A stretch of DNA of 64,000 nt from Enoplolaimus lenunculus (GCA_030248215.1 JASANG010003061.1:62001-126000), one strand, 5' to 3'; numbered from the stretch's first letter, positions 33,226 through 47,345 are shown. Notes: generated by a model not told the origin, from the letters alone. Numbers and translations: made by a program.

Positions 33226-36200
33226 TGAATATAGAAATTGCCGAAGTTTATTGAATGTTGGTTAAAATTGAAAAATGGCGTATGAGCAATGCGCCGGGCG
33301 GACATATCTCGCAATCCTGAAGTGTATATGGTGCGCCAAGCCATATCACCAACCAATCTGGCAAGTCGCAGTAGCATTTGTCGCAGTGGCTGTCATCGTG
33401 GCAACGGCTCATGATTGGCTTATCTATTGGCAAATCTAATCGTTTCTCAAAACAGCATTTAAATTGCGTCATTCCAAAAACGCTAAATAACGCTGACGCA
33501 GTGCACTAAATCCGTTAGTGACCAATCACTGTTCGTTGTTGTATTAGTTTGTTTATCTTCGAAACCTGGAACGCAAACCAATCAATCAGGCTGCATCGTG
33601 AGATTTCAGTCAATTATTGTTACCCAGTGTGGAGCTGTTATTGAGATGGCTACGCAAGTCACAGCAACTAATTGGATTTGATTGATTAAATACAATTTAA
33701 TTCGTTCAAATTCATGCGCAGGTACTTAAAATAGTGTGATTTTTGTTTGTAAACATAAAACAAATCCAAAACTCTTGTGTCATTCTAAGCTTAAGCCTGG
33801 TCCTAAGCCTACATACAATTTTGTTACAAATCGCATAGGCGCAGTAAAACATACATATTCTGTAAAAACATGCGATCTTTTTTCAAGAAATTATAAATTT
33901 CACGTCTAAAAGTTGGTAAAAGATGTTACATATGACGGTCGTTATCGTAATCCAAAACGCAAACAACCTAAATATGACCTGAAACTTTTAGACTTTAATC
34001 TTTCCGTATTCTCCTGATGACCGTAAACTATTAATCTAAATATGGTAGCAAAAAGAAACCCTAACACTGAATTGCTAAAGTGAACCAGACTAAAACATCT
34101 GTTCGGGAAAAAATAAAGTTTGCCAGCAAAAATTTCTCATAGATTTCAACTCGAGTTGGTACTGCTACATACATATGGAGTGAACACATTTTGAGTCGAA
34201 AAAGTATTTATTCATCACTTGGCAAATTGTCAGCACCGCGTCAGTCTATTGTAAGGTCAGGGGTGTCGACCTTTTGTAAATAAAACAACAATCGGGGCAG
34301 AACAAAATTGTGTTAGAAAAACAAAAACATTTTAATTGTATTTCTTGCAAACTTTGAAAGGTTCTCTGTCGACGTCTATTGAGTGACTTTTATTACCGAA
34401 TATAATTTTTTGAAATACAGAACTGATTGTAGCCCAATCCAACCTGCCTCAGTTGGTTTGCCACTTACTTTTGACGGATTGGCTTGTGTATCGTAGAAAA
34501 TATTAACGTTTAAAACAAAGTTATCGTGCAACAATTCGAAATTCCAATGTTTTCAACTGACCTGAAAGTAACTTTTGGTTTAACAGATTTCCAGGCTGAA
34601 TGAAACATCCAAGAAATTGATTATAGAGATCCGAGCCGCGACCGGATACAAAACAGTTGGGAATGAGAATTCGAGAAGAAATGTAATTCCGATGGTTCGC
34701 AAATAAGCGACAACAACGACATTTTACGTCTGATATATGCGGATATGAAAACAAACAACATTCTACACTCATTATTGCTATTAATTTTTGCTAAGCGTTT
34801 AATTAATTTGAAAAATATTTCACATATTTTGAGTGAATCCGGACTTGTATGTTGAGATAACCTTTGTCTCTTTGCTTTGTATAGCAATCTCATATGATAT
34901 TCTACTTTTGTCTGTTCGCATCATATGATAGCAGAAATTTGTGTTGTCGAATCAATGTGACAAAACGTGACCTGACTGAAACCAGTTACAACGTGAACCC
35001 CGCAGAAAACATGCAAAATTCTAAATTATTTTCAGCGATTTCCATGTTGCGGCATCCCAAATTTAAACTCGAAATAATTTTTGTGAAAATGAAACACTGA
35101 CGAAAACGTACAAATTTCGACGGCAGAATAACAATCAGCCAAAATCGAAACTAAAATGTTGTTGGAATTTTAATCAGAGTTGCAATTCCGTGAGAAAAAT
35201 GTTTCATTTCGCCAATTTAGAAAACTTTCGGCTGGTGAAGTCTTTGCCTGAAGTTTCTGTATCTGTTGCGAGATTTAAAATGTGTTAAACTGGTAAAAAT
35301 GCCGCTTACATATTCTCAAAATCCAAGGATGACGCCAAATTTGTTGTGAGGTTCTGTGCAGTGCTGCATGACACTGCGAGGCAAAAATTCCTATGCTTTA
35401 ATTTAGTTTTGCGGTGATAAACGACGCCGTACGGCAGTCACCGATCGATTCAAGTATGCATTATAGCAGTCCAAAAGTACAGTGTCACCCACACTGAGAC
35501 TTGTGCAATTTTGAAAAACAACGCACAGATTTTAATGGCACAAATAAAAAAGTAAACTTTGTATACAAACTTCATGAAAAATACTCAATCTTAATTCGTT
35601 CAGAAAACAGTCGACTGGACTCAGTTGCAAAGCCTCGCCCGAACGTTCAAATCTCCTTGAGTTTTTCAACGGAAAATGCCGAACAGTTTACATTTTCGTC
35701 GCATTATTTTCTTTAATCCTCTTTTAGCCTTAAATAATTAATGTGAGTTTCGCACATTTGCTGGATTGCAAGTCGCATTATAGACAACGTATTTCGAAAG
35801 TAGACACGATGTACGTCTGTGTATTAATAATCTGCTTTCACTATTTCATGTCTCCGGAAGACTAAACTTAGTTGAACATAATTTTGTTTGTTGCTTAATT
35901 CAGGGTTGCAATTAAATTTGCGCAGAAATTCTCAACAAAGTTGGCCAAATGTTAACAACAACCGCGGAAACGGAGAGTATTAATACACCACGATTTGTTT
36001 AGAATGTGTTTTTATTCAGTAAATACCGTAAGTAAGCGATGATTTGCTGTTTATATCATTCATAAATTTAAAATTGTTCAGTTTGATTTTACAACAAACT
36101 GTTGAACAGCATATTCAAATCTCGCTCCAGCCCAATAGACGTCTTTTTAGCCCAAAACAAGCATTTGGCATACAAATGCTGTTCGAACTGAATTTCATGA

Positions 36201-36394
36201 AGGAATGACAGACACGAACAAATTTCCATTAAAACCGTTTAATAAACTTTGTAGCAGAATTCGAATCGATAATAGTGAATTTCATCATGGTCCAATCATT
36301 TCATCCACCATCTGCGCTGCAATCAGATGACGTTTCGCGTCTAAAAACACAAAAGCCGCGCAAAATCCATGAATGCGCGCCAAATTTACTAAAA
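33226..36394. other. Intergenic ~3.2 kb, no supported gene
   Basis: Contains a TTAGGC-like cluster at 33784-33815 and the right part of a MITE-3 at about 34880-35004. Short frames show no similarity or splice context. Confidence 0.5.
34880..35004. mobile_element. MITE-3 right-end fragment
   Basis: It ends in GTTACAACGTGAACCCCGCA, the MITE-3 right terminus, and includes the CATATGAT palindromes and the shared TTTTGTCTGTTC. The left terminus was not found. Confidence 0.75.
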
Positions 36395-36400
36395 TTTATT
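36395..36400 (-). promoter_or_regulatory. Likely poly(A) signal of the Frizzled gene
   Basis: AATAAA on the minus strand, about 29 bases past the stop codon at 36429; the distance is short but plausible. Confidence 0.5.
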
Positions 36401-36428
36401 AGCTATGGCATTGATTTGTCAAAATCGA

Positions 36429-39400
36429 TTAAACTTGAGACGGAAGAGGCAACGCAGGTAACGGCGATGTTGAACAACTCGACAGTTTAACTGTGGATTG
36501 GCCTTTATTGAACTGTAATCGAGGTACAGGCAGTAAAGTAGTTGTATCGTTAACCAGCGAAGACTGTTGACATACTGAATCTGGCAGCGTATGACCGTAT
36601 AAAAATGGCCGAGACTCTGAACAACGGCCGGCATAAGTAGGAGTAGGAGGTGGTCCACCACAAAGTGTCGAGCTGGGAACCCCTGAAGCAAGCGAGCATC
36701 CTCCTGGTTGTTGGCTTTCATTTTGATGATAATGTTGTTGTCTATGATGATGGTGCCTGCGTTGATGCGACCGGTTCCAGTAATTTTCTGTATGTTGCCG
36801 AGAAATGGATCGTGAAGCATTGTTTGCTAATACTGGGACTCCCGCTGGACCTTCTTCAGGATGAGCATAGCGCCCGCGCGACGCCATGCCGCCGTCTGAA
36901 AATACTAATTTCAAGGTTCGACCAAATATTTACAACGAAACATTAGCCTGTTTCGGTCGTTACGTTCGCTTCCAAACATTTTTTACTTGAACTTTTACGC
37001 CCTCGAGATGAAATGTTGGTTATGTTCCTGTTTACCACTGGGTCCGATAACAAAATCGGCCTCCGACTTAACGTTTTTCACTTTTTAGTGCAATGAATTT
37101 GAGAAAATGTTTGAAAGTAAAAGATAATTTATACCCAGAAATTCAAGATCTGCCCTTCTGTCCGTATAATACTGAATATTCATTTGTGTCATGTGCAAAA
37201 GTTAGCAAATACAACAACATTCCGCGCACAAATTTGCTTTTCACAGAACGATTACGTTTGTGTTATAAGTAAATATTCTAAAAAAGTAATGCTTTAAAGT
37301 AGGGAACAACCGGATCCAAAATTTTGCATTTACCGGATCCGAATCCGGATCTTAAAATTCAGATCCGGCCCGGATCCGGATCTTACTAGCTGGATAATTT
37401 TTCAATACCTAACGTACATAAAATACAAAAAGTTCAACTGATTGTTTGGCAAAATTAGTCAACAAAGCTTACACCAACTAAAAAAGAAGTCTTTAAAATT
37501 TTTATGTTTGTTCTTCTTCCGCAACTCTCGGATTCGGCCGATCCCTACTTTAAAGTTGTCCAACATACGTAAGTGGGGCAGTGCAGTTTTAATTATATTT
37601 AAACATGTCCAAGATAAAGCTGTCCTGACACAAAACTTATCGCAAAAACTATTCAATGTTATAAAATTTTCAATCTTGTGGCAGTAATGTCATTGCGTAC
37701 AGTGATAGGCCGGGTATTTTGAGACCTTCAAAATACTCTGTTGTACACAACTGTTAGCAATAACCTACGACACGTAGTAATTCCTGCTCTACAACTCTTT
37801 CGTTATTATGTGAAGCCAAAATACCCGGCGTAGTAATTTGCACCTACGACATTTATACGAATTTCTTTAAATATGAATTCATAATTGAACGGAACGGCAG
37901 GTTGAAGCCAAAGGGAGATGAATTCGTTCCAAAAGAAAACTTTTGACTCTGATTATAAATGACGAAAAGTCCTCAAATGGCCAGTTTGGCTACGATCCTG
38001 TCACTCATCAACAACTTACCATATTTGCTTTTCGTTGAAGTCGCATGATTGAGATCGCTGTTACAAGTGAACGCAAAGCCATTGACGGCCGCGGTGGTTA
38101 CCCCAGGTTGGGGTTGAGTCCAATTGGACTTATCACCTCTGCCTGGAATACCCGGGCCCTCAACTGAAGGCTTTCCATGAGTTTGTTTAATAGCGACACC
38201 ACTGTTTCCAAATCGAAAACACGACGCCCGTTGTACATCAGCCCATGATTTACAAGTCTTCGTAGTCCATATCCACAATCCACTAATAATTCCGACAACC
38301 AGCGACATAAACAGCTTCAAGACAACAATTTCCACTTTGACATAAGCTGGACTGTTCTCACCTGCGCGATAGAAAGCAACTGACGCCAAATCAAAGTTTC
38401 TGCCACTTGGAATTCCAGTCAAACCCCCTTGAGTCCCTTCATTGTTTCCACTGAGCCCACTTTTCACAGCTCCGTATCCAGTAGATCCCACAGCTCCAGC
38501 CAACAAATACATTTTACGACACTCAGCCACTGCAAAAGGAGTCCAAACATCAAGGCGCATCTTTTCATATACCAAACATCCCAACAAAGTCCCTCGAGAT
38601 ACGACATACAACACTGCAAACAACCCAATTCGACATAATAATTTCTCCAACTTTTGACACGAATTCGCAATTAAGCATTGGCCACTGTCTGCTCCTGCGG
38701 CTGTGCTGCCACCACCGCTGGTCCGTAAACTGGTCGCTCCTGAATTACGACTTTGATACCCTTGAGTTGGACATAATGGAGTGTCAGGTTGCTGTTGTTG
38801 TTGTTGTAACTTAATAAACTGCCTTAATTGATACATACCAGCAAATCCTGCAATGATTAATAAACTTCCAACGGTTAAGTAGACAGATTCAGGAACGATG
38901 ACAGCAAACAAGAGTGCAACAGGGCCATTGTTGCCTACGTAGCACACTCCTGTAAGCTCATCACCGTCCACCTGCTTCAACAGGAGTACAACGATTGATT
39001 GGAGGGCTGGGACGGCCCATGCGACCAAATGAAAATAAGAAGCACGAGATTCAATAACTTCTGTGCTCCATTTGAGCCCTGAAATTGAAAAATGCAAAAT
39101 AAACATGAACGATTTTGGTGATTCAAAATTTTAGCTGATAAAATTATTGAAACTCTTAGCCGACTTTCTCAACTGTGTTTCATGTTTACGAGATTGAAAA
39201 CAAACCGCAATTAATGTATTATGAAAATCCTGCTGGCCCAATAGATTAGCTGAAATATACCGTTTAGAACATGGCTGTACCCAGGGTGCCACCGGATATC
39301 CGTTTCCGGTAAAAATTGTTTTCCATTTTCGTTTCCGTTATAGAGATACCGAAAATGTTGTAATTTTTTATGCTCATAAATTAGCTACAAATCACGTCGG

Positions 39401-41787
39401 TATTCCGCAATTGCGTTGGCAGAAAAAGATTTATACTTCATTTTCGTTATCCGTTTTCCGTTTCCGCTTCCGTTATTTTGATCGCTATTCGTTTACAGTT
39501 TCCGTTGTTTTTACTACCCGTATACACCCTGGTTTCAGCTAACTCAAATATGCAAAATGTACTCGGAAGGGAAAATTATTGGGGGACACAACTGTCAACC
39601 CCACTTTTCATGAGCAAACAGCCGTATGATTAACTATTACCATGGGTTGACAAGAATTATTACCTGCTGCCAAGAACCACGTCAAGCTAAGTATGACCCA
39701 CCACAGTGAAGCTGCGCTGCCAAAATAATACAACAGCAAAAATGAAACAATGCACCATTCACCAGTTGGTTCGTTTTGAACCAAATACCAACAACCGGAA
39801 TGGCTTTTCACACAGGCGACCTGGAAAATAACCAACAAATACACAAATGATATTGAAACTCTTTTCAGCGAAATAACAGCGGTCTTTGTCCCTTAAACAC
39901 ATGCTTGGGATATCAACGCGGAAAAGACACGTCGTTCTATGCGCACACACAACACAAATGAGATGTATTCCTTCCGAAAATTTGTAGAGACAAGAAAATA
40001 AGTCATTTTTACAGGCTTCAGAATAAACCTCTTGGATTCAAAATTCAAAACAAAAAATTACTCTTCCGAACAGAAATCTTGGCTAAACTGTATTGTACGA
40101 CACTCATTAACTAAACAATTCCGTCAATTCAGATGTTTAACAAAACTTTACCTTCTCGGACGGGCAACCGCATAAAATAACGTTTGGGGGGACCGAATTG
40201 TTTTTTGGGGTTCCTGCAATTTGCAATCTAACATTGCTCACTTTTACACCGAGCCTGTTTGGGAGGCACCGGCAAAATTTGGGGGGAAGACGGCCACCGA
40301 ATGCCGACGTGAGACGCCCTTGCCTGCTGTTTGATAGTTAATTTACAAACATTAAAAATACCAAATTCTTTTGAAATTCGAACCGTTTAAATTATAAAAT
40401 ATAATTTAAGAAATCATTTTACCTGTTTATCAAACGCCAAACGTAGCAAATACGCGCTCGCATGTACGCCGTAGCAGAATGACATCCAAATGATGGGTCT
40501 TTCAGGATATCGAAATCGACTTCGATCGCTGACGGCAACAGTGGCGATTGTCGCAAGAGTGACTCCGATGCAAACACTTGCAAGAACTGCAACCCATATT
40601 TTAGCGAATCGTTTATGTTCGCTACTGAAACGAACGGACGCATCACAATTGAGCGAACACTTTGGAGGCCCAGCAACGGTTACCGGAATGAGTGACGCTC
40701 CGGCAGGCGCAGGGCATTTGTCACCATCTGGTCTGCCGTTCGAACCCCATATAAATCCTGGTATGCTTGGTTGTCCCCCAGGGCCATAGCCTGGGCTTGG
40801 GTTATTGTTGGTGTACCACCATTTTGGATTGGCATCAGGGTTGAACCCCACAGAATCAGACATCACGGGAGTACCTTCTGGAACTGAGGGCACACGGTCC
40901 GATTGATAGCTGCTTGGCTCTGAGCCGCGCTCACCACCTCCCACAGCTGAACGAGCTTTAGGGTCCATGCATACTTCATGTTGACCGGACGGGAATTTTG
41001 AACAGTTTAACATTTCTGGCCATGGGAGGCCAAAATCGCTCAGCAGCGGACTGCAACTCTTTTTCACCTGAAACAATAAATGTTTACATTTTTTTACATT
41101 CAAACATTTTTGAAACTTTTTCAACTTAAATTTTAAGCTCAACGTAACAAACACATATCGTAATCACTCGACCAGGGCCTCAGTGTAAAGTTGGTTGAAG
41201 AATCCACGCGTCTAAGAAGCGTAAGTTTAATAATTTGTTCGGAATGGACAAAACCTTACAAATTATTTCATAAAATGTTTCATTCTGTGCCTACCCAAAA
41301 TGTTCTTACTTCAAAACAGGAGGGGATCAGGCTCTTACCCCCTCCAACTGCTGTACGATTGAATCATAATTCAATAAAAAACAATTGGAAAATGTAAACT
41401 AACTGATTGACAGACGGATCGACAAGCAACGAGCAACATATCGATTTGATCGGCGCACATGGGAGTGAAAATTGAACACAAAAAGAATTGAAGATCATTT
41501 GAACATCGCGAGTTTATGAGTGGAGTCCATTCTTGAATGGCTTTGCTCGCTTGATGCTGATCCAGGTGCATTAACATATTTGGCATTCGAGTATAATTAT
41601 AGGGTACGTTGGCACATAACGGCACTGTAAGGCGTTCACAATTTGATGGTGCGGTGGCCGGATTTTCCACGGTGGAATGCTTAGCATCGAGATTCGTTGC
41701 TTGAGTCCCGGCCTGAGGTTGACATAGGATAGCAGATATCACTGACAGCAGAAGATACAAAAGTCGGCGAACAATGCTTCGGTTCAT
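36429..41787 (-). CDS. Frizzled-class Wnt receptor, Fz4-like
   Basis: Five minus-strand exons: 41787-41404, 41067-40423, 39820-39664, 39078-38020 and 36895-36429 (phases 0, 0, 1, 1; about 903 residues). A signal peptide (1-22) is followed by a cysteine-rich Wnt-binding domain at residues 50-161 with all ten cysteines. CQSVKKSC and WPEMLNCSKFP are closest in wording to Fz4. A Gly/Pro-rich linker of about 70 residues leads to seven transmembrane segments, including PERPIIWMSFCYG, SLWWVILSLTWFLAAGLKW and YFHLVAWAVPA. The Dishevelled-binding KTCKSW motif is at residues 669-674. Exon 4 reads on past a strong GTAAGT donor to a stop at 37973. The phase-matched exon 5 instead gives a His/Pro-rich tail ending in SQV, a class I PDZ ligand. 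Oddities are polyQ and Ser/Gly insertions in the third intracellular loop and a long Gly-rich last extracellular loop. Confidence 0.95.
37300..37547. mobile_element. hAT-like MITE in Frizzled intron 4 with 8-bp target duplication
   Basis: The element starts TAGGGAACAACCGG and ends CGGCCGATCCCTA. It is bounded on both sides by CTTTAAAG (37292-37299 and 37548-37555), an exact 8-bp duplication as made by hAT transposases. The interior is packed with CCGGATCC/CCGGATC palindromes. No coding capacity. Confidence 0.85.
39282..39531. mobile_element. hAT-like MITE in Frizzled intron 3
   Basis: CAGGGTG at the left and CACCCTG at the right, 250 bases, with an interior of repeated CCGTTTCCG and ACCGGATATCCG motifs. 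The termini and size fit a hAT-type MITE. Flanking 8-mers do not match, so the call is weaker than for 37300-37547. Confidence 0.6.
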
Positions 41788-42069
41788 ACTGATTATGAGA
41801 TATGGCAGCGATTTAAGACATTTCGTTAGAAAATACTATGATTCTACAGACAAAATAAGAATACTTTTATCGCATGCAAATTAAGCACAAAAATATCTGA
41901 TACGGAAATGGTGTCCGCATCCCAAAACAAAGGTTATTTTCTAATAAAATATGATCAAGTGCAGTTGAAAAGTTATTGGTCTCTATCACAAATCCTGTAA
42001 AATGCTAATACATGCAAATAACAGATTCTCATACTCTTTGGAGACGAACTTGTCATATCAGCCATGCGG

Positions 42070-42480
42070 CCTTTCGATTAAATGCGCCGTAGGCAGGAAT
42101 TTACCGGATATTAATTTTACTGGAACCGGATCCGGATAGTAAATTTTGCACCGGAACCGAAGCCAGATGCAGGATCTATAATTTGTGTACTGTCGGAAGT
42201 ATTTAAGTCGTGTAAAAATATGTATTTATGGATTTAAGATTAATTGTTGACTTGGATTTTTCATTTCATGTCAGTGTCCACTCTTGACTTGCGCGGAATT
42301 GTAGTCGCTGCAAAATATCTACTATTGCGACATATAAAAACCAGTGTTATAATATCTGCAACCACAACCGCAAATATCCGGTATCCGGTGGGTTTATACC
42401 GGATACCGAAACCGGATGTCAGTTTTTGCCGGACATTAAACCGAAACCGGACATCCGGTCGGTCCTTGGCCGGGGGACGG
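42070..42480. repeat. ACCGGA/CCGGAT-rich repeat remnants
   Basis: Clusters such as GGAACCGGATCCGGATAG and ATACCGGATACCGAAACC resemble the interiors of the hAT-like MITEs in the Frizzled introns. Clear termini were not found. Confidence 0.5.
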
Positions 42481-43119
42481 TTAAAATTTGGGTGGCCCAA
42501 GAAAATACAAAAATCTCGGTTATCTTATTATTTTTTCCAAATGGTCACCAACATAAACCCAAATGTTGACGCCAAATTGAAATACCAGTCCCGTTCTGCC
42601 TTTGTAAATCTTATGAGCGAGTTTTGTGCTGATTATAAATATTCAACTTTTGTATCCATGGACATAAATACACAATGAGGGAATCACAGCGGCGGAGAAG
42701 TCAATGGTCGAAATTCTTGGACAGCTGAGATAACAATGGACACAGTTTTTCATGCCTTTAAATCTCAAATTCCTGAAACTAAAATACTTCTGGATCCACC
42801 AGATGACGTTGGATTTTTGACGATGTTCAGTTTACTAAATTGGAACCCCTCCTGGAACAAAATAACGGCTTCGTCCGCTTTCAAACGGCGTAGATTTCTG
42901 ACGTTTGCTTTTGACCGCTGCCGCTGCCGGGTTTTGTTGTTTATGTCAAAACCACAAGAGACAGTAAACAAACGTCGACCAACAAAAGTTTGAGGCAACA
43001 ACCAATTTTCGAAATCCAAATCTTTTTCCTTTTCGCGACCATCAGTTGAAATCAGTGCCGATTGAAACTAAAATCATATAAATTTGGTTCTGTTTGTGGT
43101 ATTTTTGATGACTTCGAAG

Positions 43120-43490
43120 CTGGGTGCAACCGGAGTTGTAAAATGCCGGAATCGGAAACTTAAAAAAATCTGAATCAGAATCGGAGACAGAAGCGGAAAA
43201 TAAAAAAAACATTTGTTACCGGAAAATTCATTTTAAAGCTATTTTATTGCTTTTATTTGCGGAAACACAGTAGCTGGAAAACGTATGATAAATTATGGAG
43301 TATGACACAAATTAAAAGTTTTAGTTGCACCCTCAAATTATTTTAGAAAAATAAGGTAGGATAATATGCTTGTTTTTCTAAAGTTTTCGAATAAGACAAA
43401 TAATCAACACCCAAAATACCGGAAACTTCCGGTGAAAAATTAGCTGATTTGGTACCGGGACCGGAATTATGGTTACGCCATGCTTCCAAG
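43120..43490. repeat. CCGGAA-rich repeat remnant
   Basis: It begins CTGGGTGCAACCGGAG and continues with CGGAATCGG-type words, again like the interiors of the hAT-like elements. Ends uncertain. Confidence 0.4.
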
Positions 43491-46400
43491 TCCAAATCAA
43501 CAAAAAGTCTATAAAGTTGGAGGACAGGAACAAAAGAAGTTACGACCTGTGAATGGTTTTGAATTTTTTTTACAAAATTAATTGCCCGCCTGAGTTGGTT
43601 TGATTTGTACACAAACATATGAAAGCCAAGACAGTGCAAACTCAATCAACCCCCAAACAGAGCCGTAAACGCATGGAGCTGGAATATCAACCCAATTTCA
43701 CTATAATTTTGTCAATGGAGCCATTTAAATTTACATTCAACTGCCCAGGCGAAAGCTGACCCGAGTATTTGAGCGACAAATAATCCTGGCCTTCGTCTCA
43801 GTTGACTACAATTTGTTGTTTAAATGTCACCAAAAACAATCATTTTGTTGTCAGATGTTTTCTCAAAATGGCATTTTTGACTGAAAAAGAATAATTTTTG
43901 ACAGAAATGTTGTCAAATTTTAAGAAACATTCGCAATGATGACGTTTAATTTACTTAAATGTCACAAGAAAATAATTTGAATTTTTTAAAAATGGTAGAA
44001 AATAAAATATTGGCACAGACCAAATTTAAATAAGTCTTCAGTTGGTAATTGCAGCTTCAAAGTTGATCTGGTTTCTTAACAATTGGACGTTCATCAATCA
44101 GTTTTACACATTTTTACAGCATAAGAAGATCATGGCTGCTGGACGATCTCATAAACTTAAAGCCTGAGTCTCTGCAGCACAAATTTAATTTCAAATTTGA
44201 AAATTTCGAAACAAATGGCAAAAACCGTTTTGCTAAACGTTGGAAAACAGGGACTGAATTCTGTAAAAAATTTCCGGGTTGAGTTTGCGTCATCAATTCA
44301 AATTCAACTCAAACTGATTGAGAATATAAGGTTCATTCTACACAAGAAGTTCAATTCTGTTCAAAGCTCAACTGACAGTTTTCTAATTTCTGGATTCTAA
44401 AGTCTACCCAAGGACAAAGGTCCCCCAAGGACAAATTGTACATTCAGAAAACTTAATTAAGTTCCAATTTCACAAACAATTATAAGCCTCCTTGAACTCT
44501 CCAAACAGCCTCGATAAATTGTCTTAAACCAAAAAGACTTTGACAACAGCGCCGTTGCTCAACCCAAACGACGTCGTTGAAAGTATAATTTACAACCCAA
44601 TTAACCTGACTCGAAATGCGATTGAGTTGGTTGGCAAAACCTGATGCATTCTGTTAAGTTGGCCGCGGGTCTGAACGGCACTAAACCTTTAACTACGGCC
44701 GGCTCTCAGTTAATAATCCATATGACTCGTGTACATTTCCCTCGCGTTTAAGATTAAGGTCTATGGCTGGACATAGGCTCAGCCTTCAATTTAGAGATAA
44801 AGGCAGAGACTAACGAACGCCATTTTGTAATTTCAGCCAATGGGGGAATTGTATAACAGCCGAAAATGTATCAAGTGTATTTATCGCCTTTAATTGTTAA
44901 ATGTGAAAGGCAAAATATATCAAACAGCCATAACTGCGCATTACCGCTTAATACGTAAACACCGCCTCTACCATAACCTACTGCACTTTTAAGAAGGAAT
45001 TGTATTAAACAAGCGGTTCATGTAATCTAAAGGATAAGATTACGAGATTCTACAGCTCATCTAAAATTAAGTTTTATACTTGACGCCTGGGATCGCAGGG
45101 TGGCAGATTCGGTCAAAAACATTCCATGGGGGCTAAGGTTTTCCATAACAAAGTCTAATTTACCCAAACCTCTGTGATTTCTTAGCATTACAAGTAGCGC
45201 ACTAAATCCGCTTTCTAGAACGCCATCCAGTTTTAATTCAAAATCCGTCAACATCACATTTCTACACGGTTTCCGGCATTTCTTAATGAATTCGGCCGGT
45301 ATTCGTCACAGACGCCCATTGACAGACAACACAAAACCGTTCCAATATTGAAATGGTCATCCCAAACTCATTTTATCCTACAAAAGATACCAACTGAACA
45401 ACGAAATAATAATGAAATAATCAACATTCAATATGCAGTCTACAACAGCGGTCGCTGGTAATTTGAAAGATTTGATTTTCAAGATTCTGTCTTTTAGCGA
45501 AAATGACAAAGTTGGTCAAATTTGAGCTTTAAACCGCCGTCAGCTAAGAAAAATGGCTAAAATATGCAGTCAATGGAATTTGTCAGCGTCTTAACCTGGA
45601 TTTAAACAACGGTTGAAACCAGTCAAAACTGTTGATGTTACGCAGTGAACAGAAGTTCGCAGTCCACAAACGGAATTGTAAATTGACAAAATCCCGATGC
45701 AGAATTAAACCAAAACTGATTCGTTCCTGGAAGTTTCAACAAACATTAAATTTCAATCTAAGAACTCAGTCACAGATTATAAACCGGGGCAGTCAAATCA
45801 TTGTTTATCAGCATCGATTGACCTCAGATGGGTGTTTTTGTGGAATTTAGCAGAAAAGCGTCAGTTTAACCAGCATAAATACACGACAGACTCTGTGTAT
45901 CCATGACGCAATTACCCTTTTCATTGGTACTTAATGTTCATCCGGTCACAAAGTTTTTCCGCTACAACTTCAGGGGGGAGACTGTAAAACGAGGAAATGT
46001 CTCGAGGACTGAACCTTGATTAATTTGTAATTTCAGTCCTGAAAATATTCTCGCAAACTAAAAGCGTCCACATTCGGGTCATTGCAGGACAGACGGACGT
46101 TTATGGGGGGTGGCGTTGCTGGATTAAGTATCGGTTCACCAGACAAGAAGCCCCTTTCAAACTGTTTCCCCCACTTTCTAAAATGTTGGCTTCACTCATG
46201 GTTGACTTTCTTCAGATTAATTGCACAACTCAGTGTAAATACGCAGTTGCGGTGCTTAAATTTCCCTGATTAATATTTGATTTCATCCCAATTTCTCACT
46301 GTTCCTCTCTGCTTTCAGTCTTATTCTACTCATCATAAAATACAATAAATACAAATGCGTTATATCTGCCTAAGCGTCTTATTATTACTTTACATCAAAA

Positions 46401-47289
46401 AATACTATGATCGCATACTAAAATTGCTCTCAAAACTCTGTACTGCGTTGTAGATTGAACGACCGAGGGGGAGAGAGACAGTTTGATTTGCAATGGTGAA
46501 AACACAGACGAGGGTCATAAAATGCCCAGTTTATGTCCCTTTTGATAGCAAATAATTGCCATATTTTCGCGTTTTATATCGCAGTCTGGTGTTGTATATG
46601 GTCGTGTTGACTAACGGTGAATATACCAACATATTTACGGGGTTAACTTGCTCGAGATTAAAGGAGGTCAACGTTTGCGGATCCGAAATTCTGTTGAAGG
46701 ATCAATTGAATGGACGACGAAATTAAGCGGTGCCACAGCATTTTATTGACTAAAGTAGTCAGGGTTCAACAAAAGTTTCCAAGGGAAGAAAATATTTGAA
46801 GGCAAAATATCACTGGGCCAGGAATAGGAAATCATGAATGAAGTACGTATGTCAATCAGAAATTAATGCCTTTTAGCAGCTGTTGGAATTAAAATCCGCC
46901 AATTGAAATATTAAATAGCATTCAGTGGCATTGTATAATCGTTTATGGTGCTTAATGGTTTAAGGCCTTGCATACTGATGTAATGTAGTATCCTATCCGT
47001 ATATTAAGCATGGTGTACTAAAGTTGGAATCGGTATTGGCATATTTTCAAAATAAAAGTCCGCATCGGTATTGGCATCATCAACATTTTGATATCGGCGC
47101 ATCCGCAATTTTTGCAGGAGCCGATGCCGCAGCGGATCATCCGTAATTATTTTACACAATTAATCTGTTAAATTCTAAACACACATTACATTATATTTTT
47201 TAAACGCAACCACCAAAAATTTGTAATCAAACTTTTGTCGGCATCGAAAATAATTTGCTTTGATAAAAACAGTTGCGAAATGTTTCCAA

Positions 47290-47345
47290 ACAACAACAAA
47301 ACAAAAACAACAAAAACAACAACAGCAACAACAACAACAACTACA
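47290..47345. repeat. CAA-type microsatellite
   Basis: Imperfect run of CAA with AAAC interruptions. Confidence 0.85.

Noticed and set aside
36275-36946. Plus-strand and second minus-strand frames across 36.3-36.9 kb
   Set aside because: Shadows of Frizzled exon 5, whose minus-strand frame joins in phase with exon 4.
42244-42678. 144-codon frame in the CCGGA-rich region
   Set aside because: Runs through repeat remnants; no family similarity and no splice sites.
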